From contig JBBBDQ010001294.1 of NCBI GenBank assembly GCA_037127315.1, positions 2,267,001 to 2,331,000 of the forward strand: a DNA stretch of 64,000 nucleotides. Reading direction: 5' to 3'. Of this stretch, positions 8,265-20,395 are shown piece after piece. The position numbers and the translations under genes were made by a program. Below the pieces are notes generated by a model, which made no database searches, had not been told where the DNA came from, and was given only the letters and a program-made list of their open reading frames with translations. Each line of letters opens with the position of its first letter. The first letter of the stretch is position 1. This DNA is from Ascarosepion bandense. Taxonomy: Eukaryota; Mollusca; Cephalopoda; Sepiida; Sepiidae.

Positions 8265-9010
8265 AAAAATATCAGGCCTAACTAATAAAACAACAACTTT
8301 TAGGCAAAATTTGACTTTATTCATCAACATAGTCTCCTTCTAGGGTGATACACTGATTCCAACACTTTTCTGACAATTCAATGCCTTTTTTTGTAGGATG
8401 ATTTGTCTTTGCCCTAAAAATATGCCTCAGTTTCTAATATCACTTCTTTATTGGAGCCAAATCTCTTTCCCTGGAGCATTCTTTTGAGGTCTGCAAACAG
8501 CCAGTCGTCAATAGAGACCAGATCCATAGAATAGGGTGGATATGGAAGCAATTCAAAAGGCAAATCATGTAGTTTTGTCATCATTGCTATCAACTTGTGA
8601 CAGTGCATTGTCTTGGTGAAAGATCACTTATTCTTCTTCATTTGTGGCTGTTTTTTGGTGATTTCTTTCTTCAAATGCGCTAATAATGTTATATAATATT
8701 TGCTGTTGATAGTTTTTTTCTTTCTCAAGGTAATCAATGATACCTTGTGCATCCCAAAATATGGAGGTAAAAATCTTGCCTGCTAATATTTGCTTCTTTG
8801 GTCATGTTAGCTGGCTGTTATTTGCTGCTGTCTACTCAGCTGACTGACAATTTAACTCTGGAGTGAAGTGGTAGATCCATGTCTCATCCATTGTCACATA
8901 TTTACACAAAAACTCCTTCTTGTTGCATTAAAACAGTTGCAAACATTGCTCTGAATCACTGACCCATTGTTGTCAATGATCTGACTGGGGCATGTGTGTG
9001 TCAAAGCAAG
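8265..9010 (-). pseudogene. mariner (DD34D) transposase, decayed
   Basis: On the minus strand the catalytic core can be followed across frameshifts. 'VTMDETW' (near 8881-8901) holds the first aspartate, 'IFHQDNA' (near 8605-8625) the second, and 'LLPYPPYSMDLVSIDDWLF' (near 8495-8550) the C-terminal block with the third. It ends with 'CWNQCITLEGDYVDE' (near 8330-8375), typical of mariner transposases of the SETMAR/Hsmar1 type. The three catalytic aspartates survive but stops and frameshifts break the frame. The N-terminal DNA-binding part is not seen. The terminal inverted repeats were not identified. Confidence 0.85.
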
Positions 9011-9142
9011 CAGGGGACATTTTGAACATTTGTTATGAGTTGCTGTTGAGTTACAATAGTGGTATTTTGAACATATGTTCATATGAACATTTTACATTCT
9101 TTTGTTGTCAGGAACCTGTCCATACATATATAATACATACAT

Positions 9143-9192
<50 letters not shown>

Positions 9193-9299
9193 GCATGTTT
9201 CATTAAGTTTTGTTGATTTATTTTATGTAATTTTTTTCATATTCTCTGATAAGCTTAATATCATTACCATTAAACAAAGAAAGAAAATTACAATATTGA
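9011..9299. other. Spacer with (TA)n array
   Basis: A TA array lies at 9149-9188. The rest is AT-rich and unassigned. Confidence 0.5.
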
Positions 9300-9370
9300 T
9301 ACATAATTTTTTTTAATAATTCAATTTAAGCTTTCGGCTTACATAAGCCATTTTTAAAAAGGTTGAATTA
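9300..9370 (-). mobile_element. PLE-like 3' terminal motif, degraded
   Basis: On the minus strand 'tggcttatgtaagccgaaag' (near 9352-9332) forms a 6-bp hairpin followed by GAAAG. It is the counterpart of the motif at 37038-37064, where CUGAAGA precedes it; here that core has decayed to an A/T run. Confidence 0.35.
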
Positions 9371-10425
9371 CATTATATATTTAAACACAGACAAACCATA
9401 ATGACAAACTGTTTTTGTTTACAAGGAAGATTTCCAAGCAACAACAAACTCGTGCATTTAAGACGCTGGAAGTGAATGTTGCATCACAACTCATGACGTC
9501 ACACCTGACCAAGCAAGAGTGAAAACAAAAAATATTAATTATGGGAAGCCATTGGAATAAACCAATGTCTTCTATTATTAATTATAGGTTTTTTAAGGAT
9601 ATTTGTGGAGATTTCATAGTTTATCTTGTTCAGGTTAGGTTTCAACTGTTTTATGTATATGGCTTCAAGAATTTTTAGATTTTGTTTATTGTTTTCATGT
9701 TTAAGTATAGCTGTGTTTTCAACTAAAGTTTTCCGGAATTGTGTAAAGTTTTCCGGGCTTGTTGTTTTAAATGCCTAAAAATGTTAGAATTATCAGTTAA
9801 GTGTTGTGTCAAGATATATATGATTAATTAAAGTGAAGAAGTTTTTCATTCAACTGAGCAGAGTCATGCCAACTTCAATGTTTTGTAAAGGCACTGTTAT
9901 AATGTCAAATAAGCCCTGAAGAGTGAGGACATCATAATAGTGCCTTCAGTCAGCATGTCTCTGTTTAGTTAAGGAACAAACTTCTCCATATTAATTCTAT
10001 TAAGGCTCTATCAAGCACTTCCTGACAAAAAACCTGCTTGCCAAAATATATTTTTATCAATAAACAACTGAAAAATTCAACTATCTTGCTACTAAGCGTC
10101 ATCACAATTCACCTCTATGGATGTAAGGTTGAATGTCTAATAAACGAGAGTGAGTAGGATAATTTTTCTCATCTGCATAAATTTTGGTCACAAAATAAAT
10201 CCTTACATTTGCCATGATAAAGTCCCTCAGAGGATGAAATATATTAGCTAAGATAAGTTTTCCTTTTGTCTTTATTTATATTTTGTCCTTTTACAAATAT
10301 ACAAGATCTGAAATTTGTACATATATTTATGAATTATTATTATTCATTACTTCAATACTTTCTGAAGACCAATTCAATGTTAGTTTTTGGTAATTGCTAG
10401 TATTAATTCCTAACATTATTTTATA
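9371..10425. other. No recognisable feature
   Basis: AT-rich sequence without tRNA boxes, coding motifs or internal repeats I could identify. Confidence 0.5.
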
Positions 10426-10427
10426 AA

Positions 10428-10455
10428 TATATATATATCTATAATAATCTTCTAA

Positions 10456-10495
<40 letters not shown>

Positions 10496-10528
10496 CTTCT
10501 AACATATATATATATAGGTTAGAAGATT
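10428..10528. repeat. Inverted repeat built on a TA array
   Basis: 'ataatcttctaacctatata' at about 10443-10462 is matched by its reverse complement at about 10510-10530, and a further direct copy 'ataatcttctaac' lies at 10491-10503. TA arrays fill the space between. Confidence 0.65.
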
Positions 10529-11240
10529 ATTTTAAAGTTGTATATACATATGTTTGCATTGAATCTAATCTTGGTTCATAAATTTATCTCAAATGCTAAT
10601 AATAATTTCATGCCATATTGATATGAATATGTTATGGTCTGGCATTTTGCCAGACACTGCTATTCTGAGAAAATAACTGCTTCTGTGCAGATATAATTCT
10701 ACTCGTTACTGTACAGATAGACCAACAAAGGCACACACATGTGTAAGGACACCATCCTCATACATAAAGACTAATTACATAGCATGCACACATGTTTATG
10801 GTTTCCCAAAATCTGTATCAAAGCTGCATTTATTGATACTTTTTCTTAGTGATTGGCTTTCTTTTTCATCCATCAATTTTCTTTGATGCAGTTTCCTATT
10901 TTGAGGCAATTTTTACGCCTGCTGACTTCATTTGCACCAGGAGCATAAGGTCTTCAGCCAAACCTAATCTGGTTGACTGATGTCTTCTTTCTCCATTGAT
11001 ATGGTCCTTTTTTCTCATTTTCCCTTCAACACTTCTTTTTTTTTGTCACAGACCCTTTTTCATTTTGCAGTCTTGCACTTCATGGTCTGGCAGACCTTTA
11101 GCCTTATCATCAATGCCATGAAATGCAATGGGGAAATTTGGAATGTGTTTGAGGCAGTCCATTGATTTCTTTTGTTTTTTGTTTTGTTTTCAATTAAAAA
11201 TCTTAGAAGTCCAAGACTAATTCTTTAGCTAAAAGTATCT
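10529..11240. other. No recognisable feature
   Basis: Includes a short frame at 10980-11165 without family resemblance. Nothing else seen. Confidence 0.5.
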
Positions 11241-11244
11241 TTAT

Positions 11245-11480
11245 TGGTTTCCTATCTTATTATGATAACAACAACAACAACAACAAAGATGAGGATAATA
11301 GTCCAAATGAAAATAGTGCAAATAATGATAAGTCTTCATCCCAGAAATTCAGAGAGAGATCTAACAGAGGATAAAAACACTAAAGATGAAGGCCAAAAGA
11401 ACAACATCCAAAATATTGTGATAACAACAACAAAGATGAGGATATTTGTCCAAAAAATAGAGTAAATAATGATAACTTAA
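11245..11480 (+). mobile_element. Two relics of SINE-C tails
   Basis: Near 11265-11330 and 11380-11480 the sequence repeats the SINE-C tail pattern ('aacaacaaagatgagga', 'gtccaaa', 'aaataatgataa'). The second relic is preceded by 'gatgaaggccaaaagaacaacatcc' in broken form, corresponding to the decayed hammerhead region. A short AAC run (11271-11285) lies within the first. Confidence 0.5.
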
Positions 11481-11581
11481 AGGAGAATCAGGTAAAATAA
11501 TTTTCTGTTCTGTTCAAAGCTTTTAAAATATAAAAGGATACCAATATAAACTTTTTTCCTTATACTCTTATATCCCCACTG

Positions 11582-12625
11582 TTTTAATCATTTCACCAAA
11601 GCAAAACAGGAATGCCACTACTAAGCAGAGGACTGTAACTGAGAGAAAAGGAAGTGTATAGGGAGAATTCTGGAAAAGACAAAAGATGAATGGGATTCAA
11701 AAAGAAGGCAATTGATGCTTCATCTAAATTTTTGAAGAATGTAATCAGGGAAGCAATAAATGAGGAGAGTACCACAGGTAAGAAGTGTGAGAGAAAAGAA
11801 ACTATTGGAGTAGAAGTGGTGGTTGCATGTAGCTATTTCAACATTAAACGAGTGAGACTTAGATGACAATCTAGTCAGTAAAGTGCCATACGTGAAACAC
11901 ACTTGGGCAATCATGTCTCGAAAGAGACATGACTGACTGGGCAGAAGATTATCCCACAGTAGGTTGCCATTGCTTTCTGTGGTAGACTGGTTGCCAGCCA
12001 AGGCTATAGAACCCAATCTGTCTTGTTATTTAATCCATAACTGGAAGGAAGAGATGGATTAATACCTTTCCCAAGGGTATTTGCACATAAGTGAATGCCA
12101 GGAATTCAACTGGAATTCGAACTCGGCCCCCCAATTTCTCGTTCTGAGCTGATATCCATTGTACCACAACGCACAATCTAGTAGCATGCTTAAATTCATG
12201 TAGTTGAGCCACTAGGGGGGAAAAAAACTCATCAGAGCAATTGCTAAGAGAATATTTGTAGAAAAGACAAAGGGAAGCCACATTGGTGAGAAAGTGACTG
12301 AAGTCAAGATCCAAGTCAGGAATTAGCCTTCTTTGGATTTTCTTAAAATCCTCAAGATGAATGGCAGGAGCACTAGACTATCTCAGGCAGGAATATTTAA
12401 CACATAGGTGAATGGGAGTTTTGTAAATGTGCAAGATGGACTCTGACAAAAAAATTATCTGACACAACACAATGACCCAGCTTTCCTTGCTGTAGATGCA
12501 GTTATTGATTCAATGTAGTCATTCCACTTCAAGTCAGTTGAAAATGTGGGACCAAGAAGGAGCAGTGTTACTCTCTCAAAGTTTAGTGTTAGCCATGCTG
12601 ATAGCTAACACCATATTTTCTCTAT
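11582..12625 (-). pseudogene. LINE-B 3' fragment, broken by a SINE
   Basis: On the minus strand the element can be read from near 12620 (the 'LTLSADLKWN' region) through 'ILHIYK' (near 12425-12440), 'VASLCLFYKYSLSNCSDE' (near 12265-12212) and 'LHEFKHAT', to a terminus at 11582-11635 with 'aggaatgccactactaagc'. It corresponds to the C-terminal region of a jockey/CR1-like ORF2 and its 3' UTR. Stops and frameshifts are present. SINE-1 is inserted at 11876-12172. Confidence 0.8.
11876..12172 (-). mobile_element. SINE-1 nested in LINE-B, with target-site duplication
   Basis: A full-length minus-strand SINE-1 is flanked by the 10-bp direct repeat 'acaatctagt' (11866-11875 and 12173-12182), which is LINE-B sequence. 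The LINE-B frame resumes directly after. The insertion is therefore younger than the LINE copy. Confidence 0.93.
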
Positions 12626-12649
12626 GGTAGTTAAATGAAAGCAGTTTTA

Positions 12650-13400
12650 TTTTTGAGGCATACAGAATTTCAGCAAATGAAAAAAGTAATCAAGTTAACT
12701 TTCCACACTACTTTAAACAAAAGGTTAGGAAGAAAACTTCCATCAATACTGGAAAAAGTGATAACAGCTACTTTTCCTGAAAATTCATTTTAAGAGAAAA
12801 ATTTTTGTTTTGAAAAAAGTCTCTTTATTATTTTTCTATAATAAGTGTTTTATTTAGGCCAGTTTAAGATATAAAAATATATATATATATAATAGCTATT
12901 AATAACGCAATAAAATAATTCACCTAATTTATATAAATCCATATTGAACATTATTTAAACAAAAGGAAACTCCCATCAATAATGGATAACTTCATTTTTC
13001 TATGAGTGTTCTATCATGATCCCATTTTTAACAATCGATTGATTATGGCTTCTCAACTATTTGCAGATAATTTAACGCCAGAAAATATTTTTAAATTCAA
13101 AGATTGTTTTTTTAGATAATAGTTGTTTAGTGATACAAATTTTTAGCTGGGTGGAGAAGAGATGTATTTATACCTTTCCCAAGAATATTTGCATGTAAGC
13201 GAATATAACGAACCCAACAGGAATTGAAAATATGGATAACATATTTAACTAGAAAGGGAACTAATGATATAATCAAGATGTTGACTTTCTACACATTATT
13301 AAACAAAAGGTTAGGAAGTAAACTCCCATCAATACTAGAAAGAGCAATAACAGTCTAAAAAAACTTTCTTTTCTGAAGGAAAAATAGAAGCAGAATGTCA
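12650..13400 (-). repeat. R1 copies, minus strand
   Basis: Three partial copies (about 12680-12815, 12940-13010, 13240-13400) carry the complement of R1 blocks: 'ttaaacaaaaggttaggaag', 'ctcccatcaatac' and 'gataacagctac'. They are separated by AT-rich sequence and a SINE fragment. Confidence 0.55.
13140..13240 (-). mobile_element. SINE head fragment
   Basis: 'acctttcccaagaatatttgc' in shortened form and 'aacaggaatt' match the middle and B-box side of the SINE-1 family on the minus strand. The 3' module is missing. Confidence 0.5.
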
Positions 13401-14424
13401 ATTGAAATAACATATATTGATTTTAGAAGGATACAATAGCAATAATAAATTCAATTTTCTTTGCAGTGAGTAGTCACAGTGTAGTATGAAATAAATGGGC
13501 AGACTTACTTTATGACAGTCAGCCTAATATGTTTATGAGTTCATATAAAAAGGCTTAGTAGATGGTTGCTAGTTAGTCACTTCTGTTGAGTGCATGGACA
13601 AAGCCTTAGCTGACATGTGTTAACAGCTGTATCTTCCATTGTTTACATACACATGTATAAATCAAACTGGCCTTCCAGACTGATTTAAGCCTCAAGAAGC
13701 AATAGCTTTCTATTTTTGTATCTGTAAGGGGATCCAAAATCTAATTTCACAAGTTTTTCATTGGCTCACAAAAATCATAGAGGTGTGAACTTTTTGAATA
13801 CAAGTTATTCATTGGCTTGCAAAAATCATTTCCTTACATTTGTGGGAGTGGTGAAAGAAGATATTATTGTTATTTTATAAATGGTTCAAAAATAACACTT
13901 GGTAGGTTTACAACTATGTCCATAGTTATGTCAACAGTACTTGCCTTAATAATAATAATTATTGTTAGATCTTTTCTATTAATTCAGCCTCCAAAATGAA
14001 AAGTTATTACTGCAAATGTTAATTCATCCAAAGAAATTATTTAGTTTAAATCAAAGTTTTGTTTTTTTATTAAATTTTTATACTCTTTTGAGATTATAAA
14101 TTTTAAATCAAAATTTGTTTAGCTTGTCTCGCAACAACTCAAACCCCAGAATGAAAAATTACCAAAAATCAGGGAATTATTCACATTTCGTAAGTGTAGA
14201 TGATATTTGAGGAAATTACAAAGAAGTTTTTTCAATTTAAAAAGAAAAAGAAAAAAAATTTGGTTTTTGTTTGTTTATCAGGGTGAGCACAAATATAGAT
14301 TCTACAGCTAGAAATAGCACACTCGAGTTGCTCACATTTGGTGTGATCACAAAGGTTAACCCAACTGGAGTGCAGTGGAAGGGTCTTTCTCTGGGATAAT
14401 TTGATGTGAATTTTAGTAAATTTT
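13401..14424. other. No recognisable feature
   Basis: Two imperfect direct repeats of 'ttttcattggctcacaaaaa' occur near 13755 and 13808. The rest is unassigned. Confidence 0.5.
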
Positions 14425-15904
14425 AATTCCTTTTATTTTCTAATTAAAAAATATGAAAACCAGCTATATTTCCAATTTGTTTCTAGAGTTTTTATTAAAA
14501 AATAACATAATCAGTTATATTTCCATTGGATTTCTAATTATTCAATAAAAAAAATATGAAAATTAGCTATATTTCCAATTCATTTCTACAGTTATTATTG
14601 TATAATATAAAAATCAGTTATATTTACAGTGGATTTCCAGTTTTTTTTATTAAAAAATACCACATTCAGCTATATTTCAGTTAGATTTTTAACATTTTCA
14701 TTAACAGTTATGAAAATCAGTTTTTTCCAGTTATTTCTATATTTTTGATGAAAATACCAAAATTTGGTAAATTTCTGTTGAACTTCTAATGCAAAATCAG
14801 CAAGATTTCTTTAATATTTCAAACTTTTTATTCAAAAAAACTTAAATCAGCTATATTTCAAATGTATTTTGACAATATTTATTAAATATAAACAAAATCA
14901 GCTATATTTCAGTTGGATTTCTAAATGTTAAGCTAAAAAATATGAAAAAAATTTTAAAGTTATATTTTCAATTCATTTCTGTAATTATTGAAAAATATAA
15001 AAATCAGCTATATATCCATTAGATTTCTAACTTTTTAATAAAAAAATTTGAAAATCAGTTACATTTCTGATTTATTTCTATATTCTTTTATTGAAAATAT
15101 TCAAATTTGCTAGATTTCTATGGTCTTTTTAACATCTTAAAAACATATGAAAATCAGTGATATTTCCAATTTATTTTTACATTTTTTAATGAAAATATAA
15201 AAATTTGCTATATTTTTTTTATTTCTAAATTCTAATGAAAAAATATGAAAATCAGCTAAATTGCCATTGTATTTCTAACATTTTAAATAAAAAATATAGA
15301 AATCAGCTATATTTTCAATATATTTCTACAATTTCTCTTGAACATTACCTATATTTCCATGGCATTTCTTACTTTTTATTAAAAAAATATATAAATCAAA
15401 TATATTTCAACTGTATTTTCACAATTTTTGTTGAATATTAAAAAAAATCAGCAATATTTTGATTGGATTTTTTAGTATTTAATTAAGAGATATGAAAATT
15501 GGTGATATTTCTAATTTATTTGTGTAATTCTTATTGAAAAATATCTTAATCAGCTATATTTCTAGTGGCTTCCTAACTTTTTAATGAAAAAATATGAAAA
15601 TCGGCTATATTTCCAATTTTTTTAATATTGTTGAAAAATATCAAAACCAGCTATATTTCCATTGGATTTATAACTATTTAATTAAAAATATAAAAATCAG
15701 CTATATTATAAAATTTTTTCTCAGATTTTTATAGGAAAATATGAAAATCAGCTTTTTTCTAATTTATATTGACAATTTTTATGAAAAACAAAACAATCAA
15801 CTATATTTCTATTAGAATGCTTATTTTCTAGTTAAAAAAGATATGAAAATCAGATATATCGCCAATTCATTTCTACAACTATTATTGAAAAATATAAAAA
15901 TCTG

Positions 15905-15905
<1 letters not shown>
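14425..15905 (+). repeat. Degenerate AT-rich satellite with dimeric unit
   Basis: About 28 units of roughly 50-55 bp follow the pattern 'gaaaatcagctatatttcc' plus one of two alternating tails, either 'aatttatttctaca' or 'attggatttctaa'. The alternation gives a higher-order period of about 105 bp. The copies are strongly diverged. The same satellite resumes at 18896-19310. Confidence 0.7.
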
Positions 15906-16556
<651 letters not shown>

Positions 16557-16637
16557 TTGAAAAGATTCTTGATAGTACAAAATTTTATTCTGGCAAGGAA
16601 TATGCAGAAATTTAATGACACTAAGAACTAAAACAAA

Positions 16638-16672
16638 CAACCGGTTTCATCCAAGATTTCCTCAGGTTTTAA
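16638..16672 (-). ncRNA. Hammerhead-like core at the PLE-3 3' end
   Basis: CUGAGGA (16665-16659), a 3-bp helix AUC/GAU and GAAAC (16648-16644) are followed by CGGUU. The segment ACCGGU is a palindrome, so helix III would be minimal unless two copies pair. Position 7 of the core tolerates any base. Helix I is not evident. Confidence 0.35.
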
Positions 16673-17468
16673 TTTTCTGTGAAATTTATTCTTAAAAGTA
16701 AAAGAAATTTCTAATTAGAAGTGGGAGAAAAAAATGTATGGTGAAAAGAGTCCAATCACATTGAAACCCAACAAGCATTCTCTCTGTGTGCAGAGAGCAG
16801 GCTTTTGAGATTTGATGTAAATGGTCTCCAGACCTTTTAAATGATATATGGAGTGCAACTTTGAAAGGACTGAAAAACAGTTGAGACTCAAACCAGCCAA
16901 AGATTCCCTGATAGTTATACCATGTTGTGCTATAGAAGACCCGGATGTATTTACTAGTTGACCAATGTTTGTAGACGGGTTCAAAATTCTGGGGCGTAAA
17001 TGCTGTTTAATTCTAAAATACAAATACTGAGATGTTCTACCTATGTAGTCACATCCTCAACTACATTCAAATTTATAAACAACAGAATTAATGTGATGTG
17101 GAGGTAAAACATTCTTGCGAATGAAAGAAAGAATTGCTCGAATAAAAAATATTACTCAAACATTAGAAGAATAATGACACTTACTAATGGAAAACGAAAT
17201 TTGCCTTTGCTAGATTCACCTTCTGTAAGGAAGACGTAAATAAATCAAACGTTTTTTAACAACATACGGCTTGTCCTCATGAAATTTATTAATGACATCA
17301 TGCAAAATGTCAAGTCCAAAGGATATCCATTTTTAGAAAGTGTCCATTTCACTGCATAGAAAGGAATTTGAGCAAATTTTAAGAGCTTGAAAAGTCAACA
17401 TTCTAACTAAATTAATTTTCTGCTGACATGGACAAAAAAGTCCCAATGCACATACAACCCTGAAAAGG

Positions 17469-17777
17469 TCAGTCAGTTGGTTAAGTGCCAAACGTGATAA
17501 ACGCTTGGGCGATCATATCTCGAAAGAAACATGACTGACTGGGCAGAAGATTATCCCGCAGTAGGTTACCATTGCTTTCTGTGGTAGACTCATTGCCAAC
17601 CAAGGCTATAGAACCCAGTCTGTCCTATTATTTGACCCATAGCTGAAGGGAAGAGACAGATTAATAACTTTCCCAAGGGTATTTGCACGTATATGATTGC
17701 AATGAATTCAACTGGAATTCGAACTCGGCTCTCCAATTTCTCATTTCGAGTCGATATCCACTGGACCACAACGCACT
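17469..17777 (-). mobile_element. SINE-1 inserted in PLE-3
   Basis: Full-length minus-strand copy with intact head ('ggaattcgaactcggctc' complement of the B box) and 3' module. The PLE reading continues on both sides. I could not define a clear target-site duplication. Confidence 0.9.
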
Positions 17778-17915
17778 AGCCTTCCTAAATACAGAAGTCA
17801 AAAAACTATCCTCACCTTTACGGACCAAAACATCCAAAAAGAAAAGACAACAACTCTACAGTAAATTTTAAAGACGGATGGACAGAATTTAAAATGTATC
17901 AGCTTCACCCTCATT

Positions 17916-18642
17916 ATTAAAAAGTCAAAAAGTATCATTGACATGACGATGATACATTGGAAAATGATTAATATGTGAAAATAATAGGGCCGCATGAAAA
18001 AGTCAAAAAGTATCATTGACATGACGATGATACATTGGAAAATGATTAATATGTGAAAATAATAGGGCCGCATGAAAAAGTCAAAAAGTATCATTGACAT
18101 GACGATGATACATTGGAAAATGATTAATATGTGAAAATAATAGGGCCGCATGAAAAAGTCAAAAAGTATCATTGACATGACGATGATACATTGGAAAATG
18201 ATTAATATGTGAAAATAATAGGGCCGCATGAAAAAGTCAAAAAGTATCATTGACATGACGATGATACATTGGAAAATGATGTTGAATATGTGAAAATAAT
18301 TAAGGGCCGCAAAATGAAAAAGTCAAAAAGAAAAATATCATTGACATGATGATGATACATTGGAAAATGATTAATATGTGAAAATAATAGGGCCGCATGA
18401 AAAAGTCAAAAAGTATCATTGACATGACGATGATACATTGGAAAATGATTAATATGTGAAAATAATAGGGCCGCATGAAAAAGTCAAAAAGTATCATTGA
18501 CATGATGATGATACATTGGAAAATGATTAATATGTGAAAATAATAGGGCCGCATGAAAAAGTCAAAAAGTATCATTGACATGATGATGATACATTGGAAA
18601 ATGATTAATATGTGAAAATAATAGGGCCGCATGAAAACTGAC
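17916..18642. repeat. 78-bp tandem repeat, about nine copies
   Basis: Units beginning near 'gccgcatgaaaaagtc' recur every 78 bp (boundaries at 17991, 18069, 18147, 18225 and on). Copies are nearly identical, with only C/T variation at 'gacga/gatga'. One unit (about 18276-18312) has small insertions. Because 78 is divisible by three, the minus strand stays open as repeated 26-residue blocks; I regard this as incidental. Each unit holds a small inverted repeat 'gtatcat...atgatac'. Confidence 0.95.
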
Positions 18643-18679
18643 TAAAATGTTAGCAAAAAAAAAAAAACCCAACAAAATG

Positions 18680-18895
18680 TTTCTATATATATATTTATAT
18701 ATATATATAAATATATATTTATATATATATGAATATAGATAAATATAAATATTTATAAATATAAATATATATATATATTTATAGATATATAGATATATAT
18801 AAATATAATATATATATATGTATATGAATATATATATAAATATATAAAATATATATATAAATATATTAAAAAATATATAAATGTATAAAAATCTG
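18680..18895. repeat. AT minisatellite
   Basis: Irregular TATA/AAATATA units, similar to 15905-16410. Confidence 0.9.
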
Positions 18896-19310
18896 CTATA
18901 TCTCTTTTTAATTAAAAAGTACAAAAATCAGATATATTTCCAATTTATTTTTACAATTTTTATTGAAAAAATATCAAAAGCAGCCATATTTTCATTGGTT
19001 TTCTAAATCTTAATTAAAAATATGTAAATCAGCTATATTTCCAATTCATGTTTATATTTTTTTATTGAAAATATCAAAATTTGCTCTATATCCACAGAAT
19101 TTTTAAGCTTTTAATAAAAATATGAAAATCAGTGAAATTTCCAATTTATTACTACATTCTTTAATAAAAATATAGAAATTCAATATATTTGTATGGGATT
19201 TCCTAATTTTAACTAAAAAATATGAAAATATACTTGTATAATTTTTTGGAAAATTATCAATGTCAGCATTGTTTTCATTGGATTTCTAAGTATTTAACTA
19301 AAAATATGAA
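18896..19310 (+). repeat. Second block of the dimeric AT satellite
   Basis: Continues the pattern of 14425-15905 ('tatatttccaatttattttt', 'ttttcattggttttctaa'). This suggests that the 3 kb between was inserted into, or grew within, one satellite field. Confidence 0.6.
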
Positions 19311-19311
19311 G

Positions 19312-19445
19312 GTGTTCCAGATATGTGTCCTTATCACTCTGCGTTAAAACAGCAAAACCTGGACAGGCATACAGAAAAAAGTCCTGGAAAACTCCATATC
19401 TGCTGAGTACAACTTATCCTTGACCTCAAATGGAAAGACAAAGTT
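19312..19445 (+). repeat. Interspersed repeat, copy 1 (copy 2 at 20088-20222)
   Basis: Shared blocks are 'ccatatctgctgagta', 'caaagtta(c/t)gaa', the start 'cag(a/g)tatgtgt' and 'cctgga/cctaga' stretches. Function unknown. Confidence 0.55.
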
Positions 19446-19614
19446 ACGAATTATAAAATATTTTTAGTTAAGGCCATAGAATTATTCAAATTTAGATTTT
19501 GGCATTAAATGACCCATAAGGGTTGATCTGCTGCTAACCAAAATCAACTATCATTTTACTTAGTTTCCGCTTTGCACACATGGTCTGTCTGTTACTTAAA
19601 GTCTACCCTTCTTT

Positions 19615-20035
19615 AATTAGGAGGAAACTGTCCAGCACTCATTGCCATATAGGAAGATTGATATTACATACCAACTGTGAACACTTCTCTTTATTTTTAA
19701 TGAGATTTTCATATATTTAAAAAAAAATATTTTGACAATTTTTGGGAGACATCATTCGTAATTTCAATGAGCCTTTGAATTTTAATGTGACATTTTATGT
19801 TGTCTTGATAAGCAGTGTATCTGATTTATAACCTCAATTTATTTTTATTTTCAGCTCTTTTGTCAAATTGTAGAATAAATTTGCAAGGTAAATTTAGGAA
19901 AAGGAAAAGTTAAAACTTATTCCAAAATTAAATTTATTTTCAGAGGTCAGTTCTTTCTTTTATCAATTTCAACATATTGGAACAATTTTGGGTAACTGAA
20001 TGAAAAAATTGGAAAAAATTTATATAGAGTTTGAA
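19615..20035 (+). repeat. Direct repeat, copy 1 (copy 2 at 21800-22165)
   Basis: About 300 bp from 'aggaagattgatattacata' to 'aaattaaatttattttcag' is nearly identical to 21805-22097. The first 40 bp ('ctgtccagcactcattgcca') is LINE-C sequence on the minus strand, so the repeat starts at a LINE-C junction. Confidence 0.75.
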
Positions 20036-20087
20036 CAAGAGAATATGGAACAACAGTTCACAGATCTTGCACACCATATTAAAGGTA

Positions 20088-20222
20088 GTTCAGGTATGTG
20101 TACTTATTGCTTTACAACAGTGAAACTTTGATAAGCAGGCAGGTAAAATACCTAGAAAAAAATCCATATCTGCTGAGTATGACATGTTTTTGGCATCATA
20201 TTGAGAGTCAAAGTTATGAACC
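20088..20222 (+). repeat. Interspersed repeat, copy 2
   Basis: Counterpart of 19312-19445. Confidence 0.55.
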
Positions 20223-20244
20223 TTCTTGTGCTGGAACAACATGC

Positions 20245-20395
20245 ATCTTCTCAGTATTTTTGAGATGAAGTAGTATTTACACTATTTACATTATTCAAAC
20301 TATTGTCTTCATCTTTGTTGCCATTTGTACGACATTTCAACCGTTGTACACTTTGGTCTTCTTCAGGTGCTAGGAATTTTAACTGAACTCTTAAG
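20245..20395 (-). mobile_element. SINE-C tail with hammerhead-like core
   Basis: Minus strand: CUGAAGA (20366-20360), helix II candidate GACC/GGUU, then GAAAU and GUC, followed by the SINE-C tail ('aacaaagatgaagacaatag' and 'gtaaatagtgtaaat'). The GAAAC has become GAAAU, which breaks helix III. The tRNA head is absent. Confidence 0.55.

Larger units (their letters stand above)
16630..17930 (-). pseudogene. Penelope-like element with GIY-YIG domain (PLE-3), split by a SINE
   Basis: On the minus strand the order is: end of the reverse transcriptase (17915-17785, 'SVKVRIVF' and following), a SINE-1 insertion (17777-17469), then 'GLYVHWDFFVPCQQKINLVR' (near 17465-17400), a linker, and the GIY-YIG domain (17085-16770). 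In the domain 'NSVVYKFECS' and 'DYIGRTSQYL' form the two signature strands. 'RIKQHL' and later 'LKGLETIYIKSQKPALCTQ' follow, as expected for PLE endonucleases. One in-frame TGA interrupts 'ECS*GCDYIG', and other frameshifts lie upstream. The reading of the 17 kb part rests on remembered PLE patterns. Confidence 0.78.

Noticed and set aside
17798..18632. 152- and 110-residue minus-strand frames with 26-residue repeats
   Set aside because: They arise because the 78-bp tandem repeat is a multiple of three; no start context, no known domain, and nearly neutral unit variation.
17916..18642. CRISPR-like array
   Set aside because: Contiguous 78-bp tandem copies without spacers, in an animal-type sequence.
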